This document shows positions 7,950-16,360 of a stretch of 64,000 nt of DNA, in pieces. Origin of the DNA: Mycolicibacterium duvalii (GTDB taxonomy: Bacteria > Actinomycetota > Actinomycetes > Mycobacteriales > Mycobacteriaceae); assembly GCF_010726645.1 (NCBI RefSeq), contig NZ_AP022563.1, forward strand, positions 2,108,001 through 2,172,000, written 5' to 3'. The first letter of the stretch is position 1. Each line of letters opens with the position of its first letter. Position numbers and translations under genes: made by a program. Below the pieces are notes generated by a model. It searched no databases and had not been told where the DNA came from. It was given only the letters and a program-made list of their open reading frames with translations.

Positions 7950-8993
7950 ATGGACAGATCCAATCCCCACCTCCAGACGTTCCAGGAGCGCGGATTCCCC
8001 CACGCGGACTACCCCACCGGGTGGTTCCAGGTGGGGTGGTCTGACGCATTCGCCCGAGGCCAGGTCGTCGCCGAAACCTATTTCGGGCAGGACCTCGTCC
8101 TGTACCGCACAGATCCCGACGACGCCAACGCCGCCGGTCGGATCGTCGCCCTGGACGCCTACTGCCCTCATATGGGAGCGCACCTCGCCTATGGCGGCTC
8201 GGTGGAAGGCGACTGCCTGCGGTGTCCGTACCACGGATGGTCGTGGGATGACGCGGGTCGGAACGCCGAGATTCCCTATGGCGAACGAGGATCGGTCAAC
8301 GCGAGTACGCGCAGTTGGCCGGTGCGTGAGGTGAGCGGGATCGTGTTCCTCTGGCACGCAGCCGACGGGTCGGCACCGAGTTGGGATCCTCCGCGAATGC
8401 CGGAGGCCGACGCGGCCGACTTCTATCGGCCGTACCCGTGGGCAACTCACCGGGAGCCGATGCACATGCATCCCCAGTTCGCCGCCGAGAACTTCCCGGA
8501 TCTGGCCCACATGCGGTATGTCCATCGCTGGGCGGAAATCCCCGAGATCTCACTCTGGCAGGAAGATGGCCCGGTACTGCAGGTCGACTACGACGGCCTG
8601 GTCACCACACCGAAAGGTCCGGTTCGGGTCGCCACCGCCAATACCGCCTACGGCGTCGGACTCAACGTCAATCGTGTGCTGCACGGCCTGCGATCTACGA
8701 CGCTGGGGGCCTTCACCCCCATCGACCAGACCCGCAGCGAGGGCTTCATCACCGTGTGGGTGGCCAAGCGCGACAAGGACTCCACCGAACCCGACGGCTT
8801 GGCACGCGGTATCGCCGCAGCCAATACGCGGGAACTGTTCGGGCCCGACGCCGACCGCCGCGTATGGGAACACCAGCGCTACCGCGAGCACCCATTGGCG
8901 GTGGGCTACGAAGCCCGGTACACCCGCGCATTTCGCACCTGGACACGCCAGTTCTATCCAGAGCCGGCACTGATTTCGACGGGGAGCTCATGA
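7950..8993 (+). CDS. Rieske non-haem iron oxygenase (KshA-like), second copy
   Basis: A 347-residue oxygenase. Rieske ligands: C72/H74 in CPHMGA and C92/H95 in CPYHGW. The iron site is NFPDLAHMRYVH (181-192), with H187, H192 and bridging D184. It is similar in plan to the oxygenase at 5135 but clearly diverged. The ATG at 7950 has GAGGA upstream and falls after the operators; longer in-frame starts lack homology. It is the first gene of an eight-gene operon and has no reductase beside it, so it probably borrows the KshB-like reductase at 3967. Substrate unknown. Confidence 0.83.
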   Translation: MDRSNPHLQTFQERGFPHADYPTGWFQVGWSDAFARGQVVAETYFGQDLVLYRTDPDDANAAGRIVALDAYCPHMGAHLAYGGSVEGDCLRCPYHGWSWDDAGRNAEIPYGERGSVNASTRSWPVREVSGIVFLWHAADGSAPSWDPPRMPEADAADFYRPYPWATHREPMHMHPQFAAENFPDLAHMRYVHRWAEIPEISLWQEDGPVLQVDYDGLVTTPKGPVRVATANTAYGVGLNVNRVLHGLRSTTLGAFTPIDQTRSEGFITVWVAKRDKDSTEPDGLARGIAAANTRELFGPDADRRVWEHQRYREHPLAVGYEARYTRAFRTWTRQFYPEPALISTGSS

Positions 8994-9613
8994 CATCTAC
9001 TACAACGTCACCACAACGGTTGGCGCCCGCACGCACCGCGGTGGTCTGCATCGAGTGCCAGAATGGTGTATTGGGAGCCGATTCGATCCTGCCGGCGCTG
9101 GCGGCGGACGCCGCGCCCACGCTGGCCGGGATCGAACAGCTGCTGACACTTGCCCGCTCGGCGGGCGTCCTCGTCGTGCACGCCCCCTACCTGGGCAGCC
9201 TCGGCGGGCCCGGGACCACTCCCCTGATGCGTTCCACTGCGCGGGCGACCGCCGACTGGACACCCGGCCATCCCGCGACAGAGATCTTGCCGTCCCTGCT
9301 CGATCCCACCGATCTGATCGTGGGGCGCCACCACGGCGCATCACCCACCTGGGGCACCGAACTGCTGCCGATCCTGCACACCAGGAACATCGACACGCTG
9401 ATCTTCGCCGGGGTGTCACTCAACGTCGCCATTCCCCTAGCGGTGGGACAGGCGGCACACGAAGGGTTCCATGTCGTGGTCGCCCGCGAAGCCGTCGTCG
9501 GCACTCCGGCCGAGTACGGCCAACTCGTGCTGCGCAACACCATCGCGATGCTCGCCCGCGTGGTCGACATCGCCGATCTGGCCGCGGCATGGGACGGCAA
9601 TCAACCCGAATGA
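8990..9613 (+). CDS. Isochorismatase-like (cysteine hydrolase fold) protein with substituted catalytic residues
   Basis: The 207-residue protein has the alpha/beta fold pattern of the isochorismatase/nicotinamidase superfamily. Each member of the usual Asp-Lys-Cys triad appears changed: the DxQN Asp is Glu22 (IECQNG), the Lys is Arg113 (IVGRHHG) and the nucleophilic Cys is Ala147 (GVSLNVAIP). It is therefore unlikely to be a standard Cys hydrolase and may bind a ligand or use other chemistry. The ATG overlaps the Rieske stop (ATGA), indicating translational coupling. The substitutions are read directly; loss of hydrolase activity is inferred. Confidence 0.72.
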   Translation: MTSTTTSPQRLAPARTAVVCIECQNGVLGADSILPALAADAAPTLAGIEQLLTLARSAGVLVVHAPYLGSLGGPGTTPLMRSTARATADWTPGHPATEILPSLLDPTDLIVGRHHGASPTWGTELLPILHTRNIDTLIFAGVSLNVAIPLAVGQAAHEGFHVVVAREAVVGTPAEYGQLVLRNTIAMLARVVDIADLAAAWDGNQPE

Positions 9614-9641
9614 CCCACCTACAACGAAAGGTCGCTCGACG

Positions 9642-10064
9642 ATGACGATCTCCGGTGACGCCTACGAACAGTTCATCCGCGGCTGGTACGACCTGTGGAA
9701 CCAACAGGACAAACACGGCTGGCTGGCGCACTGGAAGGCCACCGCGCCGGGCGAACCCACCCTGGAGGACCCCGTCGGCACGCCCGTCAAGCGGGGCTGG
9801 GATCTGGCCGAGGAGTTGTGGGACCGCACCGGACCGAACCATCCCGCGGTCCGCATCGAACAGCTGATCCTCGGCGGCGCCGAGGCCGTGGTGGTCTGCC
9901 ACAACGAGGGCACGTATCGGGGTGAGACCCTGATCATCCCCAGCGTGGACGTCTGGCGGCTGAACCCCGACGGCAGCAGCGCTGTACGCAGCTTCTGGGA
10001 GATCCCCGACCACATCCCGTACGGCAAGTGGACGGCCCGCACCGGCAGCGCGGCGGCGCACTGA
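9642..10064 (+). CDS. NTF2/SnoaL-like small protein 1
   Basis: 140 residues, beginning YEQFIRGWYDLWNQQDKHGWLAHW, the helical start common in NTF2-like/SnoaL-like proteins that form a cone-shaped pocket. Such proteins can act as isomerases, cyclases, dehydratases or hydrolases, or only bind ligand. It is the first of three such proteins in this operon; they are not close copies of one another. AAAGG lies about 10 nt before the ATG. The specific reaction is unknown. Confidence 0.6.
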   Translation: MTISGDAYEQFIRGWYDLWNQQDKHGWLAHWKATAPGEPTLEDPVGTPVKRGWDLAEELWDRTGPNHPAVRIEQLILGGAEAVVVCHNEGTYRGETLIIPSVDVWRLNPDGSSAVRSFWEIPDHIPYGKWTARTGSAAAH

Positions 10065-10117
10065 CCCTCCTGAACCGTTGCTGTGCAACAACTCCCACAA
10101 GATCCAGGAGAACCACC

Positions 10118-10624
10118 GTGGAGGAGATATGCGGCGAATGCGGGTTCGACGAATCTGCGACGCCGCCTCGAGCAGTCGCGGCGGCGTTGATGGCGCAGAC
10201 GGACACCATCGGTGACACGATCGGAGCCACCCCCCACGACGCGCTCCGACGCCGCCCCGCTCCCGGGGTGTGGTCCCCGCAGGAGTATCTGGGTCATCTG
10301 CGGGAGTCGATGGCCTTTCACCGCTGGCTGATCGAACAGGCACTCGCCGAGCCCGACCCGCTCATTCCGATGGTCGACCCCGACGCATCCGTGGCCAACG
10401 CGCACTACAACGACGACGACACCGCCGAGCTGCTGGCCCAGTTCGATCGGCGGATCGGGCGCCTTGCCGCATTGCTTGCCGGGCTGGACGACGCCGCGGC
10501 GAAGCAGACGCTGACCCTGGGCGAGCGGCAAATCACGGTGGCGCTCATCGCCCGCAGCGCCTGGCACGAATGCCACCACCATCACGGCGACATGCGCCGC
10601 GCGTTGACAGGAGCTGACCGATGA
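10118..10624 (+). CDS. DinB-like protein (mycothiol-dependent isomerase/transferase type)
   Basis: A 168-residue four-helix-bundle type protein. It starts with CGECGFD, a motif seen at the N-terminus of many actinobacterial DinB-like proteins, contains VWSPQEYLGHL and ends WHECHHHHGDMRR, supplying the His residues that bind metal in the family. Relatives include mycothiol-dependent maleylpyruvate isomerase and S-transferases, so a thiol-dependent isomerisation or conjugation step is possible. The GTG at 10118 has AGGAG 7 nt upstream. It overlaps the following SDR gene by 4 bp. Confidence 0.68.
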   Translation: MEEICGECGFDESATPPRAVAAALMAQTDTIGDTIGATPHDALRRRPAPGVWSPQEYLGHLRESMAFHRWLIEQALAEPDPLIPMVDPDASVANAHYNDDDTAELLAQFDRRIGRLAALLAGLDDAAAKQTLTLGERQITVALIARSAWHECHHHHGDMRRALTGADR

Positions 10625-11526
10625 CGGGCACACCGCGATCTTCCGAAAGGCCGGTGGCCTTCATCACCGGTGCCAGCCGCGGCATGGGGGCAGCAACCGC
10701 GATCGCCCTGGCCGAGGCCGGATTCGATGTGGCCATCACGGCCAGGACCGTCCGCGAGGGAGACGGGCGGCAGGAAGCGCCGTGGGCCGGGACCGTCGAC
10801 AACCGGGTACTGCCGGGGAGTCTGGAGCAGGTCGCGCTGCGCGTCGAGAAGTCCGGAGCACAAGCACTTCCGGTGGCGATGGATCTCCTCGATCGTGATG
10901 CCGTCGGCAATGCCGCCGATCTGACGCTGGACACCTTCGGCCGAATCGACCTGCTCGTCAACATCGGTGTCTATCAAGGCCCCGGCGCGATGGACTACTT
11001 CCTGGACACGCCGATCGAGCTCTTCGACCGTAGCCTGCAGGCCGACGTGGTGGCGCCGGCGATTCTGCTGCAGAAGTTCCTGCCCGTCATGCTCGCGCAG
11101 GGCGGCGGCACCGTGATGAACATGACGTCCTATGTGGTGGTCAATGATCCGGTGGCGGCCGGCCCCGTGCACGGCTGGAGCGTGGCCTACGCCGCCGCCA
11201 AAGCCGGGATCGACCGGTTCGGCAGCGTCCTCAACGTCGAACTGGGCGAACGTGGGATCACGGTGTTGACGGTCGACCCGGGTTTCGTCAGTTACGGTGC
11301 AGCACTCGACGAGCAGCGTCGCAACTACCCCGAGGCGCCGGTGTCACCGCCCGAGGCAATAGGTGCGGCGATCGCCTGGCTGGCCACGACACCGCAGGCC
11401 CGGCAGTTGCGCGACAAGCGGATCTACCTGCCCGGTCTCACACAGAAGCGCGGTCTGCTGCCCGGCTGGGACGGCCCCGGCAGTGTCTACCAACCACAAG
11501 GAGCGAACACCGATGTCAACCCGTGA
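10621..11526 (+). CDS. Short-chain dehydrogenase/reductase
   Basis: 301 residues. The cofactor loop is TGASRGMG near the N-terminus and the catalytic part is NMTSYVVV...AYAAAKAGI with YAAAK. A C-terminal extension (LPGLTQKRGLLPGWDGPG) goes beyond the classical 250-residue core. The ATG overlaps the DinB-like stop (ATGA) and the end overlaps the next gene by 14 bp, so all three are probably translated together. It likely handles an alcohol/ketone step of the same pathway. Confidence 0.8.
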   Translation: MTGTPRSSERPVAFITGASRGMGAATAIALAEAGFDVAITARTVREGDGRQEAPWAGTVDNRVLPGSLEQVALRVEKSGAQALPVAMDLLDRDAVGNAADLTLDTFGRIDLLVNIGVYQGPGAMDYFLDTPIELFDRSLQADVVAPAILLQKFLPVMLAQGGGTVMNMTSYVVVNDPVAAGPVHGWSVAYAAAKAGIDRFGSVLNVELGERGITVLTVDPGFVSYGAALDEQRRNYPEAPVSPPEAIGAAIAWLATTPQARQLRDKRIYLPGLTQKRGLLPGWDGPGSVYQPQGANTDVNP

Positions 11527-11932
11527 TCGGATAGATCAGCAACTCGGCGCCGTGCCCACCACCATCGCGCGTAGCCATATCGAAGACGTCACGACAAGGT
11601 TCATGGCGACCTATGCCGTCCGCGACGTCGACACCCGCATCTCGCTGTTCGCCGACGACGCCGTCTTCGAGGATCCGGCCGGGCTACGGTTCGCCGGCAA
11701 CGCGGTCGAACTCAAGGGGTTCTTCACCGCCATCGCCGAGGGTTTCACCATCACCTTCACCCACGAGCAACTGATCGTCACCGGCGACGAGGCGCTGCAG
11801 ATCGCCAATGTCCGGGTACAGGAAGGCGATTCCGAGCCGGCACACCTGCACCTGTTCCTGCACTTCGTGTTCAACCCCGACGGACTGATCACCTCGCTGC
11901 GGACCTTCTTCGACCAAGGATGCGTGTCCTGA
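11513..11932 (+). CDS. NTF2/SnoaL-like small protein 2
   Basis: 139 residues. The segment TTRFMATYAVRDVDTRISLFADDAVFEDPAG is the classic SnoaL-like start (helix, then the FADDAVFEDP turn). It overlaps the upstream SDR by 14 bp with AAGGAG before the ATG, and directly abuts the LLM gene. The fold is well supported. The reaction is not. Confidence 0.72.
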   Translation: MSTRDRIDQQLGAVPTTIARSHIEDVTTRFMATYAVRDVDTRISLFADDAVFEDPAGLRFAGNAVELKGFFTAIAEGFTITFTHEQLIVTGDEALQIANVRVQEGDSEPAHLHLFLHFVFNPDGLITSLRTFFDQGCVS

Positions 11933-12940
11933 GTGCAAGCACAATCACCGGTCAACGTCGGCCTGTATTTCGACCTGCGCAATCCCCCGCAGTGGCGGCG
12001 CGACCCCGCCCGCGTGCACTCATTCGCTCTGGAGATGTGCGAGGAAGCCGAACATCTTGGCGCCCATTCGATCTGGCTGACCGAGCACCATCTGTTCGAT
12101 GACGAATACATGGCGTCACCACTGACCTTCGCCGCCGCGGTGGCCGCCCGCACCACACGCGTCCGCATCGGCACCGCGATCGTGATCGCGCCCCTGCACC
12201 ACCCCGCCGAGATCGCCGAACAGGCAGCGATGGTGGACCTGATCTCCGGCGGCAGGCTCGACCTCGGCCTGGGCGCCGGCTACCGCGTTCCCGAGTATGA
12301 GCTGTTCGGCCGGAGCATCGAACGCAAATACGGGCAGACCGACGACAGTGTGCGGGAGATCCGCCGGCTGTGGGGACCCGGCGGGGTGACCCCTCGGCCC
12401 GTGCAGCAGCGGCCGCCGATCTGGATGGGGTATCAGGGTCCACAGGGCGCCCGCCGGGCCGGGCTGTTGGGTGAGAGTCTGCTGTCTGCCGAATACCGCC
12501 TGTGGGAGCCTTACCGGGCCGGCCTGATCGAGGGCGGCCACGACCCGGCGATCGGACGCATGGCCGGGGGCATCCAGGGCTGGGTCAGTGACGACCCGGA
12601 GAGTGACTGGCCGACGGTGTCCAAACACCTTTCCCACCAGCTTGATTCGTACAACAAGCATGCTGTTGAGGGCACCGGGCGCCCGACCCCCGACCCGGTC
12701 GACCCGGAGCGGCTCCGTGGCCGCGACGCCAAGCGGCAGAACTACTTCTGGTGCGAGACACCCGAATCGATGGCGGCGCGGGTGCGGTCGATGATCGGCG
12801 ACTCACCCACCGAGACGGTCTTCTTCTGGGTGTCACTCGGCGGGATGGGCGAAGACTTGGCGCTACGTCATCTACAGACCATCTGCACGAAGCTCGCCCC
12901 GTTACTCGGCACGGCCGCAGATGTGGCACAGAAAGGTTGA
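11933..12940 (+). CDS. LLM-class flavin/F420-dependent oxidoreductase
   Basis: 335 residues with the luciferase-like TIM-barrel pattern: GLYFDLRNPP at the start, IWLTEHHLFDDEYM (about 44-57), RVRIGTAIVIAPLHHP and GRLDLGLGAGYRVPEYE. In mycobacteria such proteins use F420 or FMN. The EHH motif and length fit monooxygenase/dehydrogenase types. The GTG start follows the upstream TGA directly. In this operon it could add a second oxygen or reduce an enone. Confidence 0.8.
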   Translation: MQAQSPVNVGLYFDLRNPPQWRRDPARVHSFALEMCEEAEHLGAHSIWLTEHHLFDDEYMASPLTFAAAVAARTTRVRIGTAIVIAPLHHPAEIAEQAAMVDLISGGRLDLGLGAGYRVPEYELFGRSIERKYGQTDDSVREIRRLWGPGGVTPRPVQQRPPIWMGYQGPQGARRAGLLGESLLSAEYRLWEPYRAGLIEGGHDPAIGRMAGGIQGWVSDDPESDWPTVSKHLSHQLDSYNKHAVEGTGRPTPDPVDPERLRGRDAKRQNYFWCETPESMAARVRSMIGDSPTETVFFWVSLGGMGEDLALRHLQTICTKLAPLLGTAADVAQKG

Positions 12941-12947
12941 AAACCCC

Positions 12948-13397
12948 ATGGACACCAGCGAACTCGAGACACGAGTCTCCGTCGCCCACTTGATGGCCCG
13001 CTACCAGTTCCTGGCCGACTCGGGCCGGATCAATCAGCTGTCCCAGCTGTTCGCCGCCGATGCGGTCATGGAGACCAACAACGGCACCTACGTCGGGCCT
13101 GACGGGATCCGCGGCTTCTTCGCCAGCGTCAAGGACACGTTCATCGCGGCCGGCTTCACGCCGGCACGCCACTATCTCAGCTCGATCTACGTCGAGCCGA
13201 CCTCGGCCCGCACGGCAACCACCTATGCCTGCTTCCAGTTCGTCGGCACCAGAGGCCTCGACCACTGGGGCACCTACACCGACGAGGTGGCCCTCGACGA
13301 CGGCACCTGGCGTTTCACCCGGCGCCGCGCGTTCGTCGAGGGGTGTGTTCCGGGCTCACCGGCCGAGACGTTGCTCGGCATCACCTCGAAGTGCTGA
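12948..13397 (+). CDS. NTF2/SnoaL-like small protein 3
   Basis: 149 residues. VAHLMARYQFLADSGRINQLSQLFAADAVMETNNGTYVG and FTRRRAFVEG match the SnoaL-like subgroup annotated as nuclear transport factor 2 family/hydroxylase-associated proteins. It is the last gene of the eight-gene operon, 7 bp after the LLM gene. Three different pocket proteins in one operon suggest successive isomerisation, dehydration or ring-opening steps on one scaffold. Confidence 0.7.
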   Translation: MDTSELETRVSVAHLMARYQFLADSGRINQLSQLFAADAVMETNNGTYVGPDGIRGFFASVKDTFIAAGFTPARHYLSSIYVEPTSARTATTYACFQFVGTRGLDHWGTYTDEVALDDGTWRFTRRRAFVEGCVPGSPAETLLGITSKC

Positions 13398-13423
13398 CTA
13401 CACCACGTGAATACCTGACCCCA

Positions 13424-13449
13424 TATACCGATATTTATTTAACGGTATA
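13424..13449. promoter_or_regulatory. Inverted repeat TATACCG-N12-CGGTATA, operator candidate
   Basis: Perfect 7-bp arms at 13424-13430 and 13443-13449 enclose an AT-rich 12-bp spacer, in the 108-bp gap before the thiolase gene. The AT-rich stretch contrasts with the GC-rich surroundings and probably marks the thiolase promoter. Confidence 0.5.
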
Positions 13450-13505
13450 GACTGACCCCGTACACCGGGCAATCCGCCCGCTCGACCGACCATATTGGGA
13501 GACAC

Positions 13506-14696
13506 ATGGCCGCAACGACCTCCCGCGCAGCGATCGTGGCCGCTGCCCGCACACCGATCGGAACGTCACGCAGAGGCACGCTGGCCAACATGCCCGCGAT
13601 CGAACTCGCCAAGCCGGTGATCGCCGCGGTCGTGGAACGGTCCGGGTTGTACGCCGCGGACTTCGACGACCTGGTGCTTGCCGAAAGCCTGCAGGGCGGC
13701 GGCGACAGTGCCCGCTACGTCGCGGTGGATCTGGGCCTGACCAACATTCCCGGCCTCGCCGTCAACCGCCAGTGCGCGTCCAGCTTGTCGGCCATCGCCG
13801 TCGGAGCCGGGCAGATCGCGGCGGGCATGAGCCGGGCGATCCTGGCCGGCGGAATGGAATCTTGTTCCACCACACCGATGTTGCGCAAGCGCAAGCCGTT
13901 CACCACCGGCAAGTCCGCGGAGGATTACGAGGACCCGTGGTTCCCGTTCTCGCATCCGCCCACCGAGGACGCCCCCGCCCTGGACATGTCGATCACGGTC
14001 GCGCACAACTGCGCCGTGCAGTACGGCATCACCCGTGAGGCACAGGACGAGTGGGCTCTGCGCAGTCACCAACGTGCGGTGAAGGCCATCGATTCCGGGT
14101 CCTTCGTCGACGAGATCGTGCCGATCCGGGTGCCGCAGGCCGACGGCACCTCCATCACCTTCGCCGAAGACGAGCATCCGCGCCGTGACAGCTCCCTGGA
14201 GACGCTCGCGGGCCTGAAGGTGCTGCATCCGGAGATCGCCGGCTTCACCGTGACCGCGGGTAATTCTTCGGGCGTCAACGACGCTGCCGCGGCGGTCGCG
14301 CTGACCAGTCCCGATACCTCGGGCGAAGTGCTGGCGCACGTGCTGTCCTGGTCGGCGGTCGGCGTGGCGCCGAACCGCACCGGCAGTGGACCGATCACCG
14401 CCATCCCCAAGGCGCTCGAACTGGCCGGCCGCAAGCTGGAGGACGTGGCGCTGTTCGAGATCAACGAGGCGTTCGCCGCGCAGGCGGTGGCATGCGCCCG
14501 CGAGCTCCGCCTCGATGAGGAGATCGTCAACGTGTACGGGTCGGGCATCAGCCTGGGCCACCCGATCGCGGCGACCGGGGCCCGGATGGTGACCTCGGCG
14601 ATCTACGAGCTGCGCAGGCGCGGCGGAGGTATCGGCGTGCTGTCCATGTGTGCAGGCGGCGGCATGGGTGCTGCCATGGTTATCGAGGTGAGCTGA
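13506..14696 (+). CDS. Acetyl-CoA C-acyltransferase (thiolase)
   Basis: 396 residues with all three classical thiolase signatures: nucleophile Cys90 in NRQCASSL, His352 in GHPIAATGARM and Cys382 in CAGGGMGA. It therefore should cleave 3-ketoacyl-CoA, or condense acetyl-CoA. The GTG of an OB-fold gene follows one base after its stop. It begins a new transcription unit after the Rieske operon. Confidence 0.88.
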   Translation: MAATTSRAAIVAAARTPIGTSRRGTLANMPAIELAKPVIAAVVERSGLYAADFDDLVLAESLQGGGDSARYVAVDLGLTNIPGLAVNRQCASSLSAIAVGAGQIAAGMSRAILAGGMESCSTTPMLRKRKPFTTGKSAEDYEDPWFPFSHPPTEDAPALDMSITVAHNCAVQYGITREAQDEWALRSHQRAVKAIDSGSFVDEIVPIRVPQADGTSITFAEDEHPRRDSSLETLAGLKVLHPEIAGFTVTAGNSSGVNDAAAAVALTSPDTSGEVLAHVLSWSAVGVAPNRTGSGPITAIPKALELAGRKLEDVALFEINEAFAAQAVACARELRLDEEIVNVYGSGISLGHPIAATGARMVTSAIYELRRRGGGIGVLSMCAGGGMGAAMVIEVS

Positions 14697-14697
14697 C

Positions 14698-15132
14698 GTG
14701 ACGACACTGATCACCGAAGGACTGTTCCGGGTCGACGGCGACCGCGCGGTGTTGTTGGCATCGCGTCGGCGTTCGACCGGAGTGGTGAAGTTCCCCGCCG
14801 AGCGGCCCGAGCTCTTCGACGGCGCCCCTGAGATCCAGGAGGACATCGAACCCATCGAGTTGTCCACCGAGGGAACGCTGTACACCTACACCACACAGGA
14901 GTTCGTGCCACCGCTGCCGTACAAGGGCAACCGGTCCCCCGACGTGTTCAAGCCGTACGTGGTGGGTTTCGTCGAACTGGCCGAGGGCGTGCTGGTGGAG
15001 ACGCTCATCGTCGGCGTGCAGCCGGCTGACGTACGGATCGGGCAGCGCCTGGTGTCGACGACCACCACCCTGGAGACGGCCGACGGACAATCGCTGGTGA
15101 CCTTCGCCTTCCGCCCGGCCAGGGAGGACTAA
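14698..15132 (+). CDS. OB-fold (DUF35-type) acyl-CoA-associated protein
   Basis: 144 residues. The C-terminal half (TEGTLYTYTTQEFVPP...PYVVGFVELAEGVLVETLIVG) is the OB-fold region of DUF35 proteins. The N-terminal zinc-ribbon cysteines found in many members are absent (LLASRRRSTGVVKFP). Such proteins partner thiolases or hydratases on CoA substrates, and this one follows the thiolase gene directly. It probably stabilises or specifies that thiolase. Confidence 0.72.
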   Translation: MTTLITEGLFRVDGDRAVLLASRRRSTGVVKFPAERPELFDGAPEIQEDIEPIELSTEGTLYTYTTQEFVPPLPYKGNRSPDVFKPYVVGFVELAEGVLVETLIVGVQPADVRIGQRLVSTTTTLETADGQSLVTFAFRPARED

Positions 15133-15142
15133 GGTCGCCTAG

Positions 15143-16162
15143 GTGACGGACCTGGGCACCCCGACGTTCGGGCCGGCGTTCGGGCTTCACCCCCTGCACG
15201 GCGTACACGAGCCCACGACCGGCAACCCGCCGCGTCGCCGCCGGTCCGTGCGTCGTACGACGTCGATCGACATGACGCGCGACGAAGGCTCGCTGGATCC
15301 GGTGTACCTGAGCGGGCGGGCCCGCGATATCTTGACCGGCACCGACGGCACGGTCACCGAACTCGGTAGGGCCGGTTTGACGGCCACCATCGAATTGGTG
15401 GCCCGCGTCGTGCGGCATGTCGAGGTGACACCTGCGGTGGCCGCCGTGGCCCACCTGTCGGGTGCACCGGCGATGAGTGGATTCCGCGCAGCCGCCGACA
15501 AGGCCGCCCCGGAGCTGAGACAGTCCCGCGACCTGCGCTACACGCTGCTCGACGACGTTCCGGTCGCCACGCTGATCTCGGGCCACGCATTGTCCGCGTC
15601 CGGCCTGCTCGGCGACGTCGGGAAGTCCGGGTATCTACCGGTGGCCGACCAGTGCGCGGGGTTCGCCACCGGCGGACTGCTGATGACCTCGTTCGAGGCC
15701 GGCGATCCCGCCGTGGTGACCGGTCCGGAAGCTCCCGACCTCGATCACGGCGACGATCCTCATGCCTGGCACGAGGTTTCACAGTTGCCGCGGTATGGCA
15801 TGCGCCGGCGGCGCCGCATCGACGTATTCGAGGAGACGCCCGAGCAGATCGGAATTGACGCGATATTCCGCGACACCTATGTGCGCGGTGACGACGTCGA
15901 AACGATCATCCACGAATACACACTCGCCGCCACCGTCGACGCCAAGACCCGGGTGATCATCGACTCACACGCCACACCGCGCGTGCTGCCCTGGCAGGAA
16001 TGTCCCGGCGCGGTCGCCAGTACCGAGCGGATCACCGGAATGACGTTGTCCGAACTGCACTTCCGGGTGCGCCAGGAGTTGTTCGGGACCAGCACCTGCA
16101 CGCACCTCAACGATCTGCTGCGCAGCGTGGCCGACGCCGAGGCGCTGATGACGCGGTTGTGA
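15143..16162 (+). CDS. DUF2889 family protein
   Basis: 339 residues. The C-terminal part matches the DUF2889 pattern I recall: RRRRRIDVFEE, a FRDTYVRGDDVETIIHEYTL core, and CTHLNDLLRSVAD near the end. The GTG has AAGG upstream and lies 10 bp after the OB-fold gene, so it is in the thiolase operon. The function of DUF2889 is unknown. The conserved acidic and His residues would suit metal or ligand binding, but nothing more can be claimed. Confidence 0.65.
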   Translation: MTDLGTPTFGPAFGLHPLHGVHEPTTGNPPRRRRSVRRTTSIDMTRDEGSLDPVYLSGRARDILTGTDGTVTELGRAGLTATIELVARVVRHVEVTPAVAAVAHLSGAPAMSGFRAAADKAAPELRQSRDLRYTLLDDVPVATLISGHALSASGLLGDVGKSGYLPVADQCAGFATGGLLMTSFEAGDPAVVTGPEAPDLDHGDDPHAWHEVSQLPRYGMRRRRRIDVFEETPEQIGIDAIFRDTYVRGDDVETIIHEYTLAATVDAKTRVIIDSHATPRVLPWQECPGAVASTERITGMTLSELHFRVRQELFGTSTCTHLNDLLRSVADAEALMTRL

Positions 16163-16165
16163 GCC

Positions 16166-16360
16166 TCACTCCTCGATGGAGATGGCGCCTTCGGGGCAGT
16201 TCCGCTCTGCGTGGCGAGCCGATTCTTCTGCCCCCTCGGGCACGGTGCCGTCGCCGATGACCTGGCCGTAGCCCTGGTCGTCATCGACGAAGATGTCGGG
16301 CGCATCGACATAGCACAGGCCATGACCCGTGCAGACATCCGGATTAATGGACACCTTCAT
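16166..16360 (-). CDS. Small [3Fe-4S]-type ferredoxin, P450 partner
   Basis: 64 residues with CTGHGLC near residue 10-16 and NCPEGAI near the C-terminus, the three-Cys pattern of [3Fe-4S] ferredoxins that feed actinobacterial P450s (the usual second Cys of a 4Fe site is replaced within GHG). Its ATG overlaps the P450 stop (TGATG), so the two are coupled. It ends 3 bp from the convergent DUF2889 gene. No matching ferredoxin reductase is adjacent. Confidence 0.85.
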   Translation of the reverse strand: MKVSINPDVCTGHGLCYVDAPDIFVDDDQGYGQVIGDGTVPEGAEESARHAERNCPEGAISIEE

